Positions 37,900 through 48,302 are shown, numbered from the stretch's first letter. The stretch is 64,000 nucleotides of DNA from Hypericibacter terrae (GCF_008728855.1 NZ_CP042906.1:4081570-4145569), one strand, 5' to 3'. A program made the numbers and translations. The notes: generated from the letters alone by a model not told the origin.

Positions 37900-39561
37900 G
37901 TGAACCTGCTGGGCGCGGCGGCGCTGCTGGTTTGGGGCTTGCGCATGGTTCGCACCGGCGTCATGCGCGCCTTCGGCGGCGATCTGCGCCGGCGGTTGGG
38001 CCGCAGCCTGCGCAACCGGTTCGCCGCCTTCGCGGCCGGGTTGGGGATCACGATCCTGCTGCAAAGCGCCACTGCGACCGGGCTGCTGACCGCGTCCTTC
38101 GCCTCCCACGGGCTGATGGGAACCGCCTCCGCCCTGGCCGTGATGCTGGGGGCCGATGTCGGCTCGACCGTCGTGGCCCAGATCGTGTCCCTTCTGCCCC
38201 ATGGGCTGGCGCCGCTCATGATCCTGGCGGGCGTGGTGGTTTTCACCATGAGCCGCGGCACCCGGCTGAAAGATATCGGGCGGACCATCGTGGGGGTGGG
38301 GCTGATGCTGCTCTCCCTGCGGCTCATTGCCATGGCGGCGGAACCCGTGCGCAGCTCGGGCATCCTGCTTGAGGTCTTCGAGGCGCTGGGCAACGAGCCG
38401 CTCCTGGCGGCCCTCATGGCCGTCCTGCTGACCGTTCTCTCGACCTCGAGCCTGGCCGTGGTCCTGCTGGTGATCGCCTTCGTCAGCGGCGGATTGATCC
38501 AGTTGCCGCTGGCGCTCGCGCTGATCCTGGGCGCCAATCTGGGCTCGACCCTGATGCCGCTGATCGGGACCGCAACCTCGGGCCCCGAAGCCCGGCGCGT
38601 GCCGCTCGCCAACCTGATCTTCCGCCTGACCGGCGTGGTGATCGCCCTGCCGTTGCTGTCCTGGATCACGCCCTGGGTCGCGCGGATAGAACCCGAGCCC
38701 TGGCGGCAGGTCGCGGATTTCCACACCGCCTTCAATCTGGCGATCGCGATCCTGTTCCTGCCCTTGATCGGCCTCGTGGCGCGCCTCTGCACCAAGCTGC
38801 TGCCCGAGCGTCCGCGGGGCGAGGAGACCGGCAAGCCGCATTATCTCGACATCGCGGCACTCGATTCGCCGGCGGTCGCCATCGCCAATGCCGCGCGCGA
38901 GACCCTGCGGATGGGCGACATCATCGAGAAGATGCTGCGCCAGACGCTCGAAGTGTTTCGCAATGACGACCGCAAGCTGCTGCGCGAGGTGGAAGCGCTC
39001 GACGACGATGTCGACAAGCTGCACCATGCCATCAAGCTCTATCTGACCGAGATGAGCCGCGACGCGGTCGACAAGGGCGACCAGAAGCGCTCGATCGACG
39101 TCATCACCTTCACCACCAACCTCGAGCATATCGGCGACATCATCGACAAGAACCTGATGGAGCTCGCGGCCAAGAAGATCAAGAACAAGCTGCATTTCTC
39201 GGCGGAAGGCTTCGCCGAGATCTGCAACATGCATGCCCGCGTCGAGAACAACCTCAAGCTCGCCCTCAACGTGTTCGTCTCGAACGATGTGAAGCTCGCT
39301 CGCCGCCTCCTCGAAGAGAAAGTGGCGTTTCGCGAGATGGAATGGGCGGCGTCGGAAGGCCACTATGGCCGGTTGCGCAGCGGCAAGACCGAGAGCATCG
39401 AGACGTCGAGTCTGCATCTCGACATCCTGCGCGACCTGAAGCGTATCAACTCGCACCTCACGTCGGTCGCCTATCCGATCCTGGAAGCGACCGGAGAACT
39501 GACGCAGAGCCGCTTGCGCAAACAGGACGGCGAGATCGGCACCCCTGCCAAAGTCTCTTGA
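37900..39561 (+). CDS. Na/phosphate cotransporter with PhoU-like domain
   Basis: An inner-membrane sodium-phosphate cotransporter of the NptA/PNaS family. Two QSAT-like repeats appear: ILLQSATATGLLTASF (about 50-65) and LSTSSLAVVLLVIAFVSGG (about 183-201). About ten membrane segments are followed by a PhoU-like helical domain (about 330-540, MGDIIEKMLRQTLEVF). The first standard start is GTG at 37900, but the perfect AAGGAGG at 37867-37873 is 26 bases away. In the same frame ATC at 37879 lies five bases after it and would add seven residues (MNGTDFL), so initiation at 37879 on ATC is plausible. Confidence 0.87.
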   Translation: MNLLGAAALLVWGLRMVRTGVMRAFGGDLRRRLGRSLRNRFAAFAAGLGITILLQSATATGLLTASFASHGLMGTASALAVMLGADVGSTVVAQIVSLLPHGLAPLMILAGVVVFTMSRGTRLKDIGRTIVGVGLMLLSLRLIAMAAEPVRSSGILLEVFEALGNEPLLAALMAVLLTVLSTSSLAVVLLVIAFVSGGLIQLPLALALILGANLGSTLMPLIGTATSGPEARRVPLANLIFRLTGVVIALPLLSWITPWVARIEPEPWRQVADFHTAFNLAIAILFLPLIGLVARLCTKLLPERPRGEETGKPHYLDIAALDSPAVAIANAARETLRMGDIIEKMLRQTLEVFRNDDRKLLREVEALDDDVDKLHHAIKLYLTEMSRDAVDKGDQKRSIDVITFTTNLEHIGDIIDKNLMELAAKKIKNKLHFSAEGFAEICNMHARVENNLKLALNVFVSNDVKLARRLLEEKVAFREMEWAASEGHYGRLRSGKTESIETSSLHLDILRDLKRINSHLTSVAYPILEATGELTQSRLRKQDGEIGTPAKVS

Positions 39562-39797
39562 TTTTTCAATACCGTAGAGACCTGCGACCGGGGCGTGTGC
39601 CGGTGTCGGCGCCGCCAAGTGGGTTGATCGCGTTCTCCCGGCTTTCTATGGTAGGTGCGCCCATGATCGAACGGTTCGCCGGTGCGAACCTCACGCGGTC
39701 GGACCAAAGGGCCTGCCGGCAGAAGATAGAGAAAGTCCGAACGGACCCCCGGGGCCGGCCCGGTCTTGGCGAATGAACAGACAGGAGGCATTTCATC

Positions 39798-40880
39798 ATG
39801 AACCGTTTTTCGGCACCCCGTTTCTCGCGTCGCAATTTCCTCGCCGGCACCGGCGCCGCCGCCGTTGGCGTCAGCCTGAGCACCTTTGCGAAGAAGGGGT
39901 GGGCTGAAGAGGCGAAGAAGCTCAACGTCTATAACTGGGACACCTATATCGGCCAGACGACGTTGCAGACCTTCACCAACAAAACCGGCATCGCGGTCCA
40001 GTACGACCTTTATGCCAACAACGAGGAGCTGTTCGCCAAGCTCAAGGCCGGCAATCCGGGCTATGACGTGATCTTCCCGTCCGACTACATGATCGAATCC
40101 ATGGCGAAGCTCAACATGCTGATGGCGATCGATCATTCCAAGATCCCGAACCTGGCGAACATCAATCCCGCCAAGCAGTTCTCGGATCCCGCCTTCAACC
40201 CTGGCCTGAAGTTCGGCGTGCCTTACATGTGGGGCACGATCGGCATCGGCTACCGCAAGTCGAAGGTCCAGGAACCGAAGAGCTGGAAGGTGTTGTTCGA
40301 AGATTCGAGCCATGCCGGCAAGATCGCGCTCCTGGCCGACATGCGCTCGGTGTTGGGTATCGCGCTGATCTATCTCGGCTACAGCATCAACTCCACCAAC
40401 GAGGCCGAGGTCCAGAAGGCCAAGGAACTGCTGATCAAGCAGAAGCCGAACATCAAGGCCTTCGCCCCCGACAGCGGCCAGGACATGCTCCTCTCGGGCG
40501 AATGCGACCTGGTCATGGAATGGAACGGCGACATCATCTCGGTCATGGCCGAAGATCAGGATCTGGCTTATGTAGTCCCCGATGAAGGCACCCAGGTGTG
40601 GACCGACAATGTCTGCATCCCGACCGGCGCACCCCATCCGGACAACGCCCATGCCTTCCTCAATCACCTGCTCGATGCGCAGGTGAATGCCGAGATCGCG
40701 AACACGATCAAATATGCGACCGCCGACAAGGCGGCGCAGGCCTATATCGCCAAGGAAGACCTGGAGAACCCCGCCATCTATCCGCCCGAGGAAGTCGTCG
40801 CCAAGAGCGAATCGCTGGTGGATGTGGGCGAGTTCACCCCGATCTACGACAAAGCCTGGACGGAAATTCAGGCTTCCTAA
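39798..40880 (+). CDS. potD: spermidine/putrescine ABC transporter substrate-binding protein
   Basis: A 360-residue periplasmic polyamine-binding protein with a Tat-type leader: SRRNFLAG at about residues 10-17, a hydrophobic stretch and a cleavage region near WAEEAK at 35-40. The mature protein begins LNVYNWDTYIGQTT, typical of PotD/PotF, and continues with YDVIFPSDYMIESM, VPYMWGTIGIGY and the ligand-pocket GECDLVMEWNGDI. AGGAGG lies nine bases before the ATG. It heads the potDBCA order. A twin-arginine leader on a polyamine binding protein is common in alphaproteobacteria. Confidence 0.93.
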   Translation: MNRFSAPRFSRRNFLAGTGAAAVGVSLSTFAKKGWAEEAKKLNVYNWDTYIGQTTLQTFTNKTGIAVQYDLYANNEELFAKLKAGNPGYDVIFPSDYMIESMAKLNMLMAIDHSKIPNLANINPAKQFSDPAFNPGLKFGVPYMWGTIGIGYRKSKVQEPKSWKVLFEDSSHAGKIALLADMRSVLGIALIYLGYSINSTNEAEVQKAKELLIKQKPNIKAFAPDSGQDMLLSGECDLVMEWNGDIISVMAEDQDLAYVVPDEGTQVWTDNVCIPTGAPHPDNAHAFLNHLLDAQVNAEIANTIKYATADKAAQAYIAKEDLENPAIYPPEEVVAKSESLVDVGEFTPIYDKAWTEIQAS

Positions 40881-40932
40881 TCGGTAGAGAGCCGAAAGAG
40901 AGCCGGAAACCGGTCGGGGGATCGCTTAAGTC

Positions 40933-41826
40933 ATGCAGGATTGGCGCAGGAACAAACTGGTCTTTTTTGTCCTGCTGATTCCCCCGACTGCCTGGCTCGT
41001 CATCTTCTTCACCATCCCGCTCGCCGTCGTCTGGGTCTACAGCTTCGGCGAGCGCGGCCCCTTGGGCCAGACCCTGCTCGCATTCTCGTTCGCCAATTAT
41101 GCACGGACGATGGAATGGGTGAATCTCTACATCACCCTCAAATCGTTGTGGATCGCCACGGTCACGACGGCCATCTGCCTGGCGATGGGTTTCCCGCTGG
41201 CGATGGGCGTCGCCTTCGCCCCGCCGCGCTACAAGAACCTGCTGCTGCTGCTGGTCATCCTGCCCTTCTGGACTAACCTCCTGATCCGCACCTACGCCTG
41301 GATCGCGGTCCTGCGCACCAACGGCTATGTCAATTTCTTCCTGGAATGGGTCTGGAGCGGGCTCGACTGGGTCTTCGGCGGCCTTCTCGGCGAATTCCAA
41401 CCGCTGGAGCTGCTCTATAACCAGGGCGCCGTCATCGTCGGCCTGGTCTATGTCAACCTTCCCTTCATGGTGCTGCCGCTCTACGCGACCCTGGAGAAGC
41501 TCGACAAGTCCTATCTCGAAGCGAGCCTCGACCTCGGTGCCAGCCAGTGGCGCACGCTCTTCTCGGTCACCGTGCCGCTCGCCTTGCCGGGCATCTTCAC
41601 GGGCGGTCTGCTCAGCTTCATCCTGGCGCTCGGCAGCTATCTGACGCCCGATCTCCTGGGCGGCACCGACAGCATCATGATCGGCAACCTGATCGCGCAG
41701 CAGTTCGGGCCGGCGCGCGACTGGGCCTTCGGGTCCGCGATCTCCTTCATCCTGATGTATGTGACCTTCATCTGCCTCTGGGTGAAGGCCGTGCTGGCGG
41801 GCCGCGAAGGCGCGGTGAACTACTGA
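40933..41826 (+). CDS. potB: spermidine/putrescine ABC transporter permease PotB
   Basis: A 297-residue inner-membrane permease with six membrane segments. The cytoplasmic EAA coupling loop is EASLDLGASQWRTLFSVTVPLALPG (about residues 195-219, shown by its residues in that order) and PFWTNLLIRTYAWI near residue 111 is typical of PotB/PotH. It lies 52 bp after potD and two bases before potC. Confidence 0.93.
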   Translation: MQDWRRNKLVFFVLLIPPTAWLVIFFTIPLAVVWVYSFGERGPLGQTLLAFSFANYARTMEWVNLYITLKSLWIATVTTAICLAMGFPLAMGVAFAPPRYKNLLLLLVILPFWTNLLIRTYAWIAVLRTNGYVNFFLEWVWSGLDWVFGGLLGEFQPLELLYNQGAVIVGLVYVNLPFMVLPLYATLEKLDKSYLEASLDLGASQWRTLFSVTVPLALPGIFTGGLLSFILALGSYLTPDLLGGTDSIMIGNLIAQQFGPARDWAFGSAISFILMYVTFICLWVKAVLAGREGAVNY

Positions 41827-41827
41827 C

Positions 41828-42680
41828 ATGACCGACACCGCGCTCCCCCTCCGCACCCGCCCCCGTCGCCGCCGCGAGGCCATCGCGCCGCTCGACTTCA
41901 CGCGCCGCCGCTGGCTCAAGGCCGTGCTGCTGGCGAACTTCATCTTCCTCTATTTCCCGATCGTCGCGCTCATCGCCTTCAGCTTCAACGACAGCAAGCG
42001 CAACATCACCTGGCAGGGCTTCACCTTCAAATATTACGAGAAGGCCTTCAACAACACCGGCCTGCACGACGCCTTCATGAACACGATCACCATCGCCTCG
42101 ATGTCGACGGTGGTCTCGACGATCCTGGGCACGATGCTGGGGCTGATCCTGCATCGTTACAAATTCCCCGGCAAAGGGCCCTTCGACAGCTGGATCCATC
42201 TGCCGATCGTCATTCCCGAGGTCTGCCTCGGCGTGGCGATGCTGGCCTTCTTCACCATGTTCAAGATCCCGCTCGGGCTCTTCACCGTCACCGTCAGCCA
42301 CATCGCCTTTTCGGCCCCCTTCGTCGCGGTCGTGATCCGCTCCCGCATGTCGGGCTTCGATCCTGCGCTGGAGGAGGCGTCGCGCGATCTGGGCGCCAGC
42401 GAATGGCAGACCTTCTGGGGCGTGACCTTCCCTTACATGATCCCGGGCGTGGTCGCGGGCGCCCTTCTGGCCCTCACCCTGTCGCTCGACGACTTCGTGA
42501 TCACCTTTTTCACGACCGGCCCGGGCTCGACCACCTTCCCGATCAAGATCTATTCGATGGTCCGTTTCAGCGTGACGCCGGAAGTCAACGCCGCCTCGAC
42601 CGTGCTCATCGTCCTGACCCTGACCCTGACGATCCTCGCCTTGTGGATACAGGCTCGCTCCGACAAGAAGGCCAAAGCCG

Positions 42681-42688
<8 letters not shown>
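41828..42688 (+). CDS. potC: spermidine/putrescine ABC transporter permease PotC
   Basis: A 286-residue permease partner of PotB. After an Arg-rich cytoplasmic N-terminus (about 30 residues) there are six membrane segments, with the EAA loop EASRDLGASEWQTFWGV near residue 180 and LSLDDFVITFFTTGPGSTT near 218, the PotC/PotI signature. The start follows the potB stop by one base, and its last eight bases overlap potA, so the whole operon is translated in a coupled way. Confidence 0.93.
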
Positions 42689-43772
<1,084 letters not shown>

Positions 43773-43788
43773 CGCCCGTGCTGCTGTC

Positions 43789-43833
43789 CCCTCTCCCGCT
43801 TGCGGGAGAGGGCCAGGGAGAGGGCAGATGAAC
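43789..43833. repeat. REP-like palindromic element
   Basis: CCCTCTCCCGC at 43789-43799 and GCGGGAGAGGG at 43802-43812 form a perfect 11-bp stem with a TT loop, followed by a GGGAGAGGG tail at 43817-43825. Elements of this composition are dispersed in many alphaproteobacterial genomes. It lies just after potA and may help end that transcript. A second, inverted palindrome 50 bp away has been hit by an insertion sequence. Confidence 0.75.
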
Positions 43834-43866
43834 CGAGCAGCCCCCTCCCTCACCCTCCCCCGTTCC

Positions 43867-45158
43867 GGCAGGGCTGTCCGGGGAATGAGTCGATAGGTCG
43901 CGGGCGCATGCCCGGTTTTCCGGAGGTTTTCCGGGTACTTTCTGGTTGTCGAGACTCAGAAAGGGAACCGGGCATGCAGTACATGGGTAGCATCTTCGTG
44001 AGCCTGCTGAAACCCATCGATCGGCGTCAATTCCGCACGCTGGTGGAGCGCCACGACGGCGATGCCTACGACAAATCCTTCAAGAGCTGGGATCATCTGG
44101 TGGCGCTGATCTACGCCCAGCTCAGCCACGCCAAGAGCCTGCGGGGGGTGGAGGCGGGTTTCAACGCCAACTCCCAGCATCACTACCATCTGGGGGTCGG
44201 GAAGCTGGTTCGTTCGACCTTGTCGGATGCCAATGCGCGCCGTCCAGTGAGTGTGTTTGCGGGGCTGTTTGGCACGCTTTCCCAGGAGGTGGATCGGCTG
44301 GCTCGCCAGGAAGGGAACGAGATGCTGCGTTTGATCGACGCCTCGCCGATTCCGCTGGGCAAGGTCTGCGCCTGGGCGGACTGGAACGGCCGGATCCGCG
44401 GCATGAAGATGCATGTCGTCTACGATCCCAAGGCCGATCGCCCCTGCTCGGTCGAGGTCACGCCGGCCACCATCAACGACATCGAGGTGGGCCGGCGCGT
44501 GCCGATCGAGGCCGGAGCCACCTATGTCTTCGACAAAGGCTATTGTCGCTACAGTTGGTGGTGCCAGATCGACGCCGCCGAGGCGGTCTTCGTCACGCGC
44601 GCGAAGTCCAACATGCGCTTGCGCGCCACCAAGCGGCGCAAGCTCCGGAAGATTGTCGGCGACGGCTTCAGGATCATCGACGACGCCGAGGTCCGCCTCG
44701 TCAGTAAGGGCGATTCCAAGCTGGCGATCCGGCTGCGTCGGATCCGGGTCCGGCGCGAAAAAGGCGGCGTCATCACCCTCATCACCAACGATATGACCCG
44801 CTCGGCCGTGGAAATCGCCACCCTCTACAAGACCCGGTGGCAGATCGAGCTGCTGTTCCGCTGGATCAAGCAGCATCTCGATATTCGCAAGTTCCTTGGC
44901 AACAACGAAAATGCCATCCGGCTGCAGGTCCTCGCCGCCATGATCGCCTATCTGCTCCTGCGCATCGGCGCGCGCCTCCACAGCGTGAAAATCCCCCTCC
45001 TGCGACTGGCCGAACTCGTCGGCCAGTCGCTCTTTACCAGGAAAACCTTCCACCGTATCGATCGCCCGCCGCCCGTCAATCCAAGCAAGCCATCTCCCAA
45101 AGTCCCAGCCAACCAGATGGCGTTCTGTTATGCATGAGTTTCCCCGGACAGCCCTGCC
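43867..45158 (+). mobile_element. IS4-type insertion sequence, 1292 bp, complete
   Basis: Both ends carry the identical 19-bp terminal inverted repeat GGCAGGGCTGTCCGGGGAA, left at 43867-43885 and right at 45140-45158. The direct repeat GTTCC flanks the element at 43862-43866 and 45159-45163, consistent with a 5-bp target duplication (the shared G/C at the border leaves an ambiguity of one base). One intact transposase gene fills the element. Removing the element and one GTTCC restores CCCTCCCC-CGTTCC-GGGGAGGG, a REP-like palindrome, so insertion took place in its loop. Confidence 0.9.
43974..45137 (+). CDS. IS4-family transposase (DUF4372 plus DDE domain)
   Basis: A 387-residue DDE transposase. 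The N-terminal DUF4372-like region starts GSIFVSLLKPIDRRQFRTL and includes DHLVALIYAQLSHAKSLRGV. The catalytic core has the first Asp in LRLIDASPIPLG, the second in TYVFDKGYCRYSWW, and the Y-x2-R-x3-E motif in YKTRWQIELLFRWIKQHLDI (the Glu supplies the third acidic residue). No frameshift or stop interrupts it, so it may be active. ATG at 43974 follows AAAGGGAA; ATG at 43983 is an alternative. The frame reaches back to 43803 through the inverted repeat and REP, which is not coding. Confidence 0.9.
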   Translation: MQYMGSIFVSLLKPIDRRQFRTLVERHDGDAYDKSFKSWDHLVALIYAQLSHAKSLRGVEAGFNANSQHHYHLGVGKLVRSTLSDANARRPVSVFAGLFGTLSQEVDRLARQEGNEMLRLIDASPIPLGKVCAWADWNGRIRGMKMHVVYDPKADRPCSVEVTPATINDIEVGRRVPIEAGATYVFDKGYCRYSWWCQIDAAEAVFVTRAKSNMRLRATKRRKLRKIVGDGFRIIDDAEVRLVSKGDSKLAIRLRRIRVRREKGGVITLITNDMTRSAVEIATLYKTRWQIELLFRWIKQHLDIRKFLGNNENAIRLQVLAAMIAYLLLRIGARLHSVKIPLLRLAELVGQSLFTRKTFHRIDRPPPVNPSKPSPKVPANQMAFCYA

Positions 45159-45182
45159 GTTCCGGGGAGGGGAAGAGAGTGC

Positions 45183-47192
45183 TCAGGCTGCCCCCGCCGT
45201 CGCCAGCCGGGGCCGGCCGAAGGCCGTGGCCCGAATGCGCGATTCGATGAAGAGCGTCATGCCCTGGACCGCGGGAACGACCTTGTCCTCGCGCTCGAGC
45301 TTGATCTCCGGCTCGGCGGCGCCGGCCTCGTGGGCGAGACGTCTCGCCTGCGCCGAGGCGACCGCCTCGGCCTTCTCGACCGCGGCCGCGAGCTGGTTGA
45401 AGTCGGCAACACCGTCGGGCAGATGGACGCGGAAGCGGCCTTCGGTCGGTTGCGAGATCAGGAGCTCGACCCGCTGCAGCACGCCGCCGGCGACCGCGCC
45501 CACCGCGTTGCAGACATCGGCATGCGGCGGGACGATGAGCTCGGTCCCGAGCCGGCGCGCGATTTCCGGATAATAGGTCGCCGCCGGCGCGCCGATCCCG
45601 ACCAGGGGTCGCTTGAGATTCATGTCGAGGGTGACGAGCGGCGAATCCGAAGCCGTCCCCGCGGCCATCCGCGCCATCACCAGCTCGCCGAGCGCGCCCA
45701 TCTTGTCGGGGGCGATCCCGAGGGACTGATCGAATGTGGTTCCAAGGATTGCGGCCACCGACTGCCGCACGGCCTGCTCGACGATGCGGCGGCAAAAGGG
45801 CTCGATTTCCTTGAGCTTCTCGCCGCCCAGCGCATCGAGGCGCCGGATCCAGAGCCGTGCGCCCAGCACCGAGGCTTCCTGCGACCAGGTCTGCTGCAGG
45901 CCCAGCGCATGGGCCGCATCGCTGGGCGTGAAGCTCGACAGAGCGGCGAGGCCACGGTCGAGGAGGCGCTTCATGGCGCGCTGGCGCGCCGGCCCCTGCA
46001 GGATGTCGGAAAGGGCCAAGGGTCCCGCCTCGAGCGCTTCCCAGAGGTCCAGCTCGTCCGGGCGCAATCCGGATTCCTTGGTATCGAGACGGCGCAGGCG
46101 CAGCAGGAACTGCCCGTCATAGCCGACCCGGACCGCCTCCTCGACCTGATGCTTCAGCTTCTCGATCGTGCCGGGATGCTGGGCGCCGAGCAGAGCCAAG
46201 GGCACGGACCGGCGCGGGCCCAGGATCAGCCCGCCGGTCTCGTCGAGCCTGAGCTCGCTGTCGCCGCCGAGGCCATAGGAATGGACTGCGACCGCCTCGA
46301 CCATGGTGCGCCAACCGCCGACGATCGCGCCTTCGCGGTTCAGCACCGGACGACCGCCCGACAGCATCGCCACATCGGTGGTGGTTCCGCCCATGTCGGA
46401 CACGACCACATCGCCCGAGCCGCAGAGATGATGCGCGCCGACCAGGCTCGCGGCCGGACCCGACAGGATGGTCTCGACAGGGCAGTTCAGCGCGACCTCG
46501 GCCGCGATCAGCGAGCCATCGCCCTTCACCACCATCAGCGGCGCCTCGATCGACTGCGATTTGAGGATCCCCTCGACGGCGCGAATCAATTGCTGGAGCT
46601 GAGGGATGAGCCGCGCATTGAGCGCCACGGTCAAAGCGCGACGCGGCGCATCGAGCTTCGAGGTCAGCTCATGGCCGCAGGTGACCGGAAGGCCTGCGAT
46701 GTCGCGAACCATGGCCTTGACCGCCAGCTCATGAGCGGGATTGCGGACCGAGAAATAGCCCGAGACCGCGAAGGCGGCGACCTTCGGCGCATAAGCCCGG
46801 ATCGCCTTTTCGACGGCGCCGCGATCGAGCGGCGCCTGTTCGTCGCCCATCGGCCCATGGCCGCCGGCGATGAACTCGACCGGATCCGAGCCCATCGCCT
46901 GGCGCAGCCCCGCGCGCTCCAGCGCCTGGCGCTCATAGCCCAGCAGGAGCAGACAGATCGGGCTGCCCTGCCCTTCCACCAGCGCGTTGGTCGCGAGCGT
47001 CGTGGAGAGCGAAACCATCACGATCGGCTCGGACGCCAATGGCAGCACCTGCGCAATGGCGCCGCCCACCCCGATCGAGAGGTCATGCTTGGTGGTCAGC
47101 GACTTGGCGGCCGCCAGCACACCGCGTGCGGGATCGAACAGGGCGGCGTCCGTGTAGGTACCGCCGGTATCAAGGCCGAGGAGAACGGGCAA
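45183..47192 (-). CDS. hydantoinase A / N-methylhydantoinase A-type protein
   Basis: A protein of about 669 residues in the HyuA/oxoprolinase family, which uses ATP in an actin-like fold to open cyclic amides. The N-terminus has LLGLDTGGTYTDAALFD, then STTLATNALVEGQG, VVSDMGGTTTDVAML near residue 285 and YGLGGDSELRLDE near 325. The best start is TTG at 47192, which places GLDTGGTYTD at the usual distance; the frame is open to 47279 but that part looks unlike the family, and no Shine-Dalgarno is evident. No HyuB partner is adjacent. The insertion sequence ends 25 bp beyond its stop codon. Confidence 0.82.
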   Translation of the reverse strand: MPVLLGLDTGGTYTDAALFDPARGVLAAAKSLTTKHDLSIGVGGAIAQVLPLASEPIVMVSLSTTLATNALVEGQGSPICLLLLGYERQALERAGLRQAMGSDPVEFIAGGHGPMGDEQAPLDRGAVEKAIRAYAPKVAAFAVSGYFSVRNPAHELAVKAMVRDIAGLPVTCGHELTSKLDAPRRALTVALNARLIPQLQQLIRAVEGILKSQSIEAPLMVVKGDGSLIAAEVALNCPVETILSGPAASLVGAHHLCGSGDVVVSDMGGTTTDVAMLSGGRPVLNREGAIVGGWRTMVEAVAVHSYGLGGDSELRLDETGGLILGPRRSVPLALLGAQHPGTIEKLKHQVEEAVRVGYDGQFLLRLRRLDTKESGLRPDELDLWEALEAGPLALSDILQGPARQRAMKRLLDRGLAALSSFTPSDAAHALGLQQTWSQEASVLGARLWIRRLDALGGEKLKEIEPFCRRIVEQAVRQSVAAILGTTFDQSLGIAPDKMGALGELVMARMAAGTASDSPLVTLDMNLKRPLVGIGAPAATYYPEIARRLGTELIVPPHADVCNAVGAVAGGVLQRVELLISQPTEGRFRVHLPDGVADFNQLAAAVEKAEAVASAQARRLAHEAGAAEPEIKLEREDKVVPAVQGMTLFIESRIRATAFGRPRLATAGAA

Positions 47193-47360
47193 GGGTTTCG
47201 GATCGCGTAAGGAGGGGAAGGAAAGGCACCAGACTGCGGACCGTGCGGCCGGTCCGGAGCAAGGCTCTACCTGCCCCATTGCGGCATGGTCAAGCCTCGT
47301 CCGTGCCGCAATGACCGCAATGGATGTGAGGCTATCGGCGCGATGGCCGTTGCGGCGGGA

Positions 47361-48215
47361 CTAAGGACCCTGCAACGACAGGGATTCGCGATGTTCGAGT
47401 TGCGGCTTGAAAGCGGCGACTTGGCGCTTGGCCGCAGCCAGTTTCTCGGGCTCCAGCTGGCTGGCCGTCAGGGATTGTCCGCGCCGCGCCAACTCCTGCT
47501 CCTCCCCGCCGGGCAATCCGTCGGCCGCCAGGGAGAACCATTTATAGGCCTCGGTCCGGTCGGGCTCGACCCCTTCGCCGTGAAGATAAAGGGTGGCCAG
47601 GCCGAACTGCGCACGGGCAAATCCCTGCTCGGCAGCGCGCCGATACCACGACGCCGCCTGATGAAGATCGCGCGGAATGGTCTGGCCGGCATCGTAGATC
47701 TGGGCCAGCGCGAACTGAGCATCGATCAGCCCCTGATCCGCCGCCGCGCGATACCAGGCGAGCGCCTTCGCCATGTCGGCGTCGCGCCCCAGGCCCGCCT
47801 CATAGATGATGCCCAGGCCATATTTGGCGCGCCGGTCACCCGCCCCCGCCGCCTGGCTCAGCAAAGCGTAGGCGCGATCCGCATCGGGCGTGACACCCTC
47901 GCCGGTCAGATACTGCGTGCCCAGGGCCGATTGCGCGTCGATGTTGCCGGCGGTCGCGGCCTTGTCGAACCATGAGGCCGCGCGCGAGGGGTTCATCGGC
48001 ACGCCCTTGCCCTGCTGATAGCAGAGCCCCAGCAGAAACTGCGCCTGCGGGTCGCCCGCCTCGGCGAGCGGCCGGAATTGATCGACGGCGCGATCGTAAT
48101 CCCCCTGCTGCGCCGCCTTCAGCCCTTCATCAACGCCGGTCGCGCTTGCCGCCGGCACCGCCGCCAGCAGGCTCAGGCCGAGAAGCAAGGCGACCGACAA
48201 GCATCGACCAATCAT
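47361..48215 (-). CDS. Sel1-like repeat (SLR) exported protein
   Basis: A 284-residue protein with a Sec signal peptide (MIGRCLSVALLLG to about ASATG at 25-26) and then six or so Sel1-like helical repeats of about 36 residues, for example AQFLLGLCYQQGKGV, SALGTQYLTGEGV, AKYGLGIIYEAGLG, AQFALAQIYDAGQT and AQFGLATLYLHGEGV. Such solenoids mediate protein-protein contacts in the periplasm. The partner is unknown. It is divergent from the DUF1491 gene with 87 bp between. Confidence 0.87.
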   Translation of the reverse strand: MIGRCLSVALLLGLSLLAAVPAASATGVDEGLKAAQQGDYDRAVDQFRPLAEAGDPQAQFLLGLCYQQGKGVPMNPSRAASWFDKAATAGNIDAQSALGTQYLTGEGVTPDADRAYALLSQAAGAGDRRAKYGLGIIYEAGLGRDADMAKALAWYRAAADQGLIDAQFALAQIYDAGQTIPRDLHQAASWYRRAAEQGFARAQFGLATLYLHGEGVEPDRTEAYKWFSLAADGLPGGEEQELARRGQSLTASQLEPEKLAAAKRQVAAFKPQLEHRESLSLQGP

Positions 48216-48302
48216 GGGATGACCTGGGAACCGGGCTCAGGCACCCTAGCGCCCGGGCCCGGACCGGGCCAGAGGCCGACAGCGGATTTCGAGACAGGGG
48301 CG

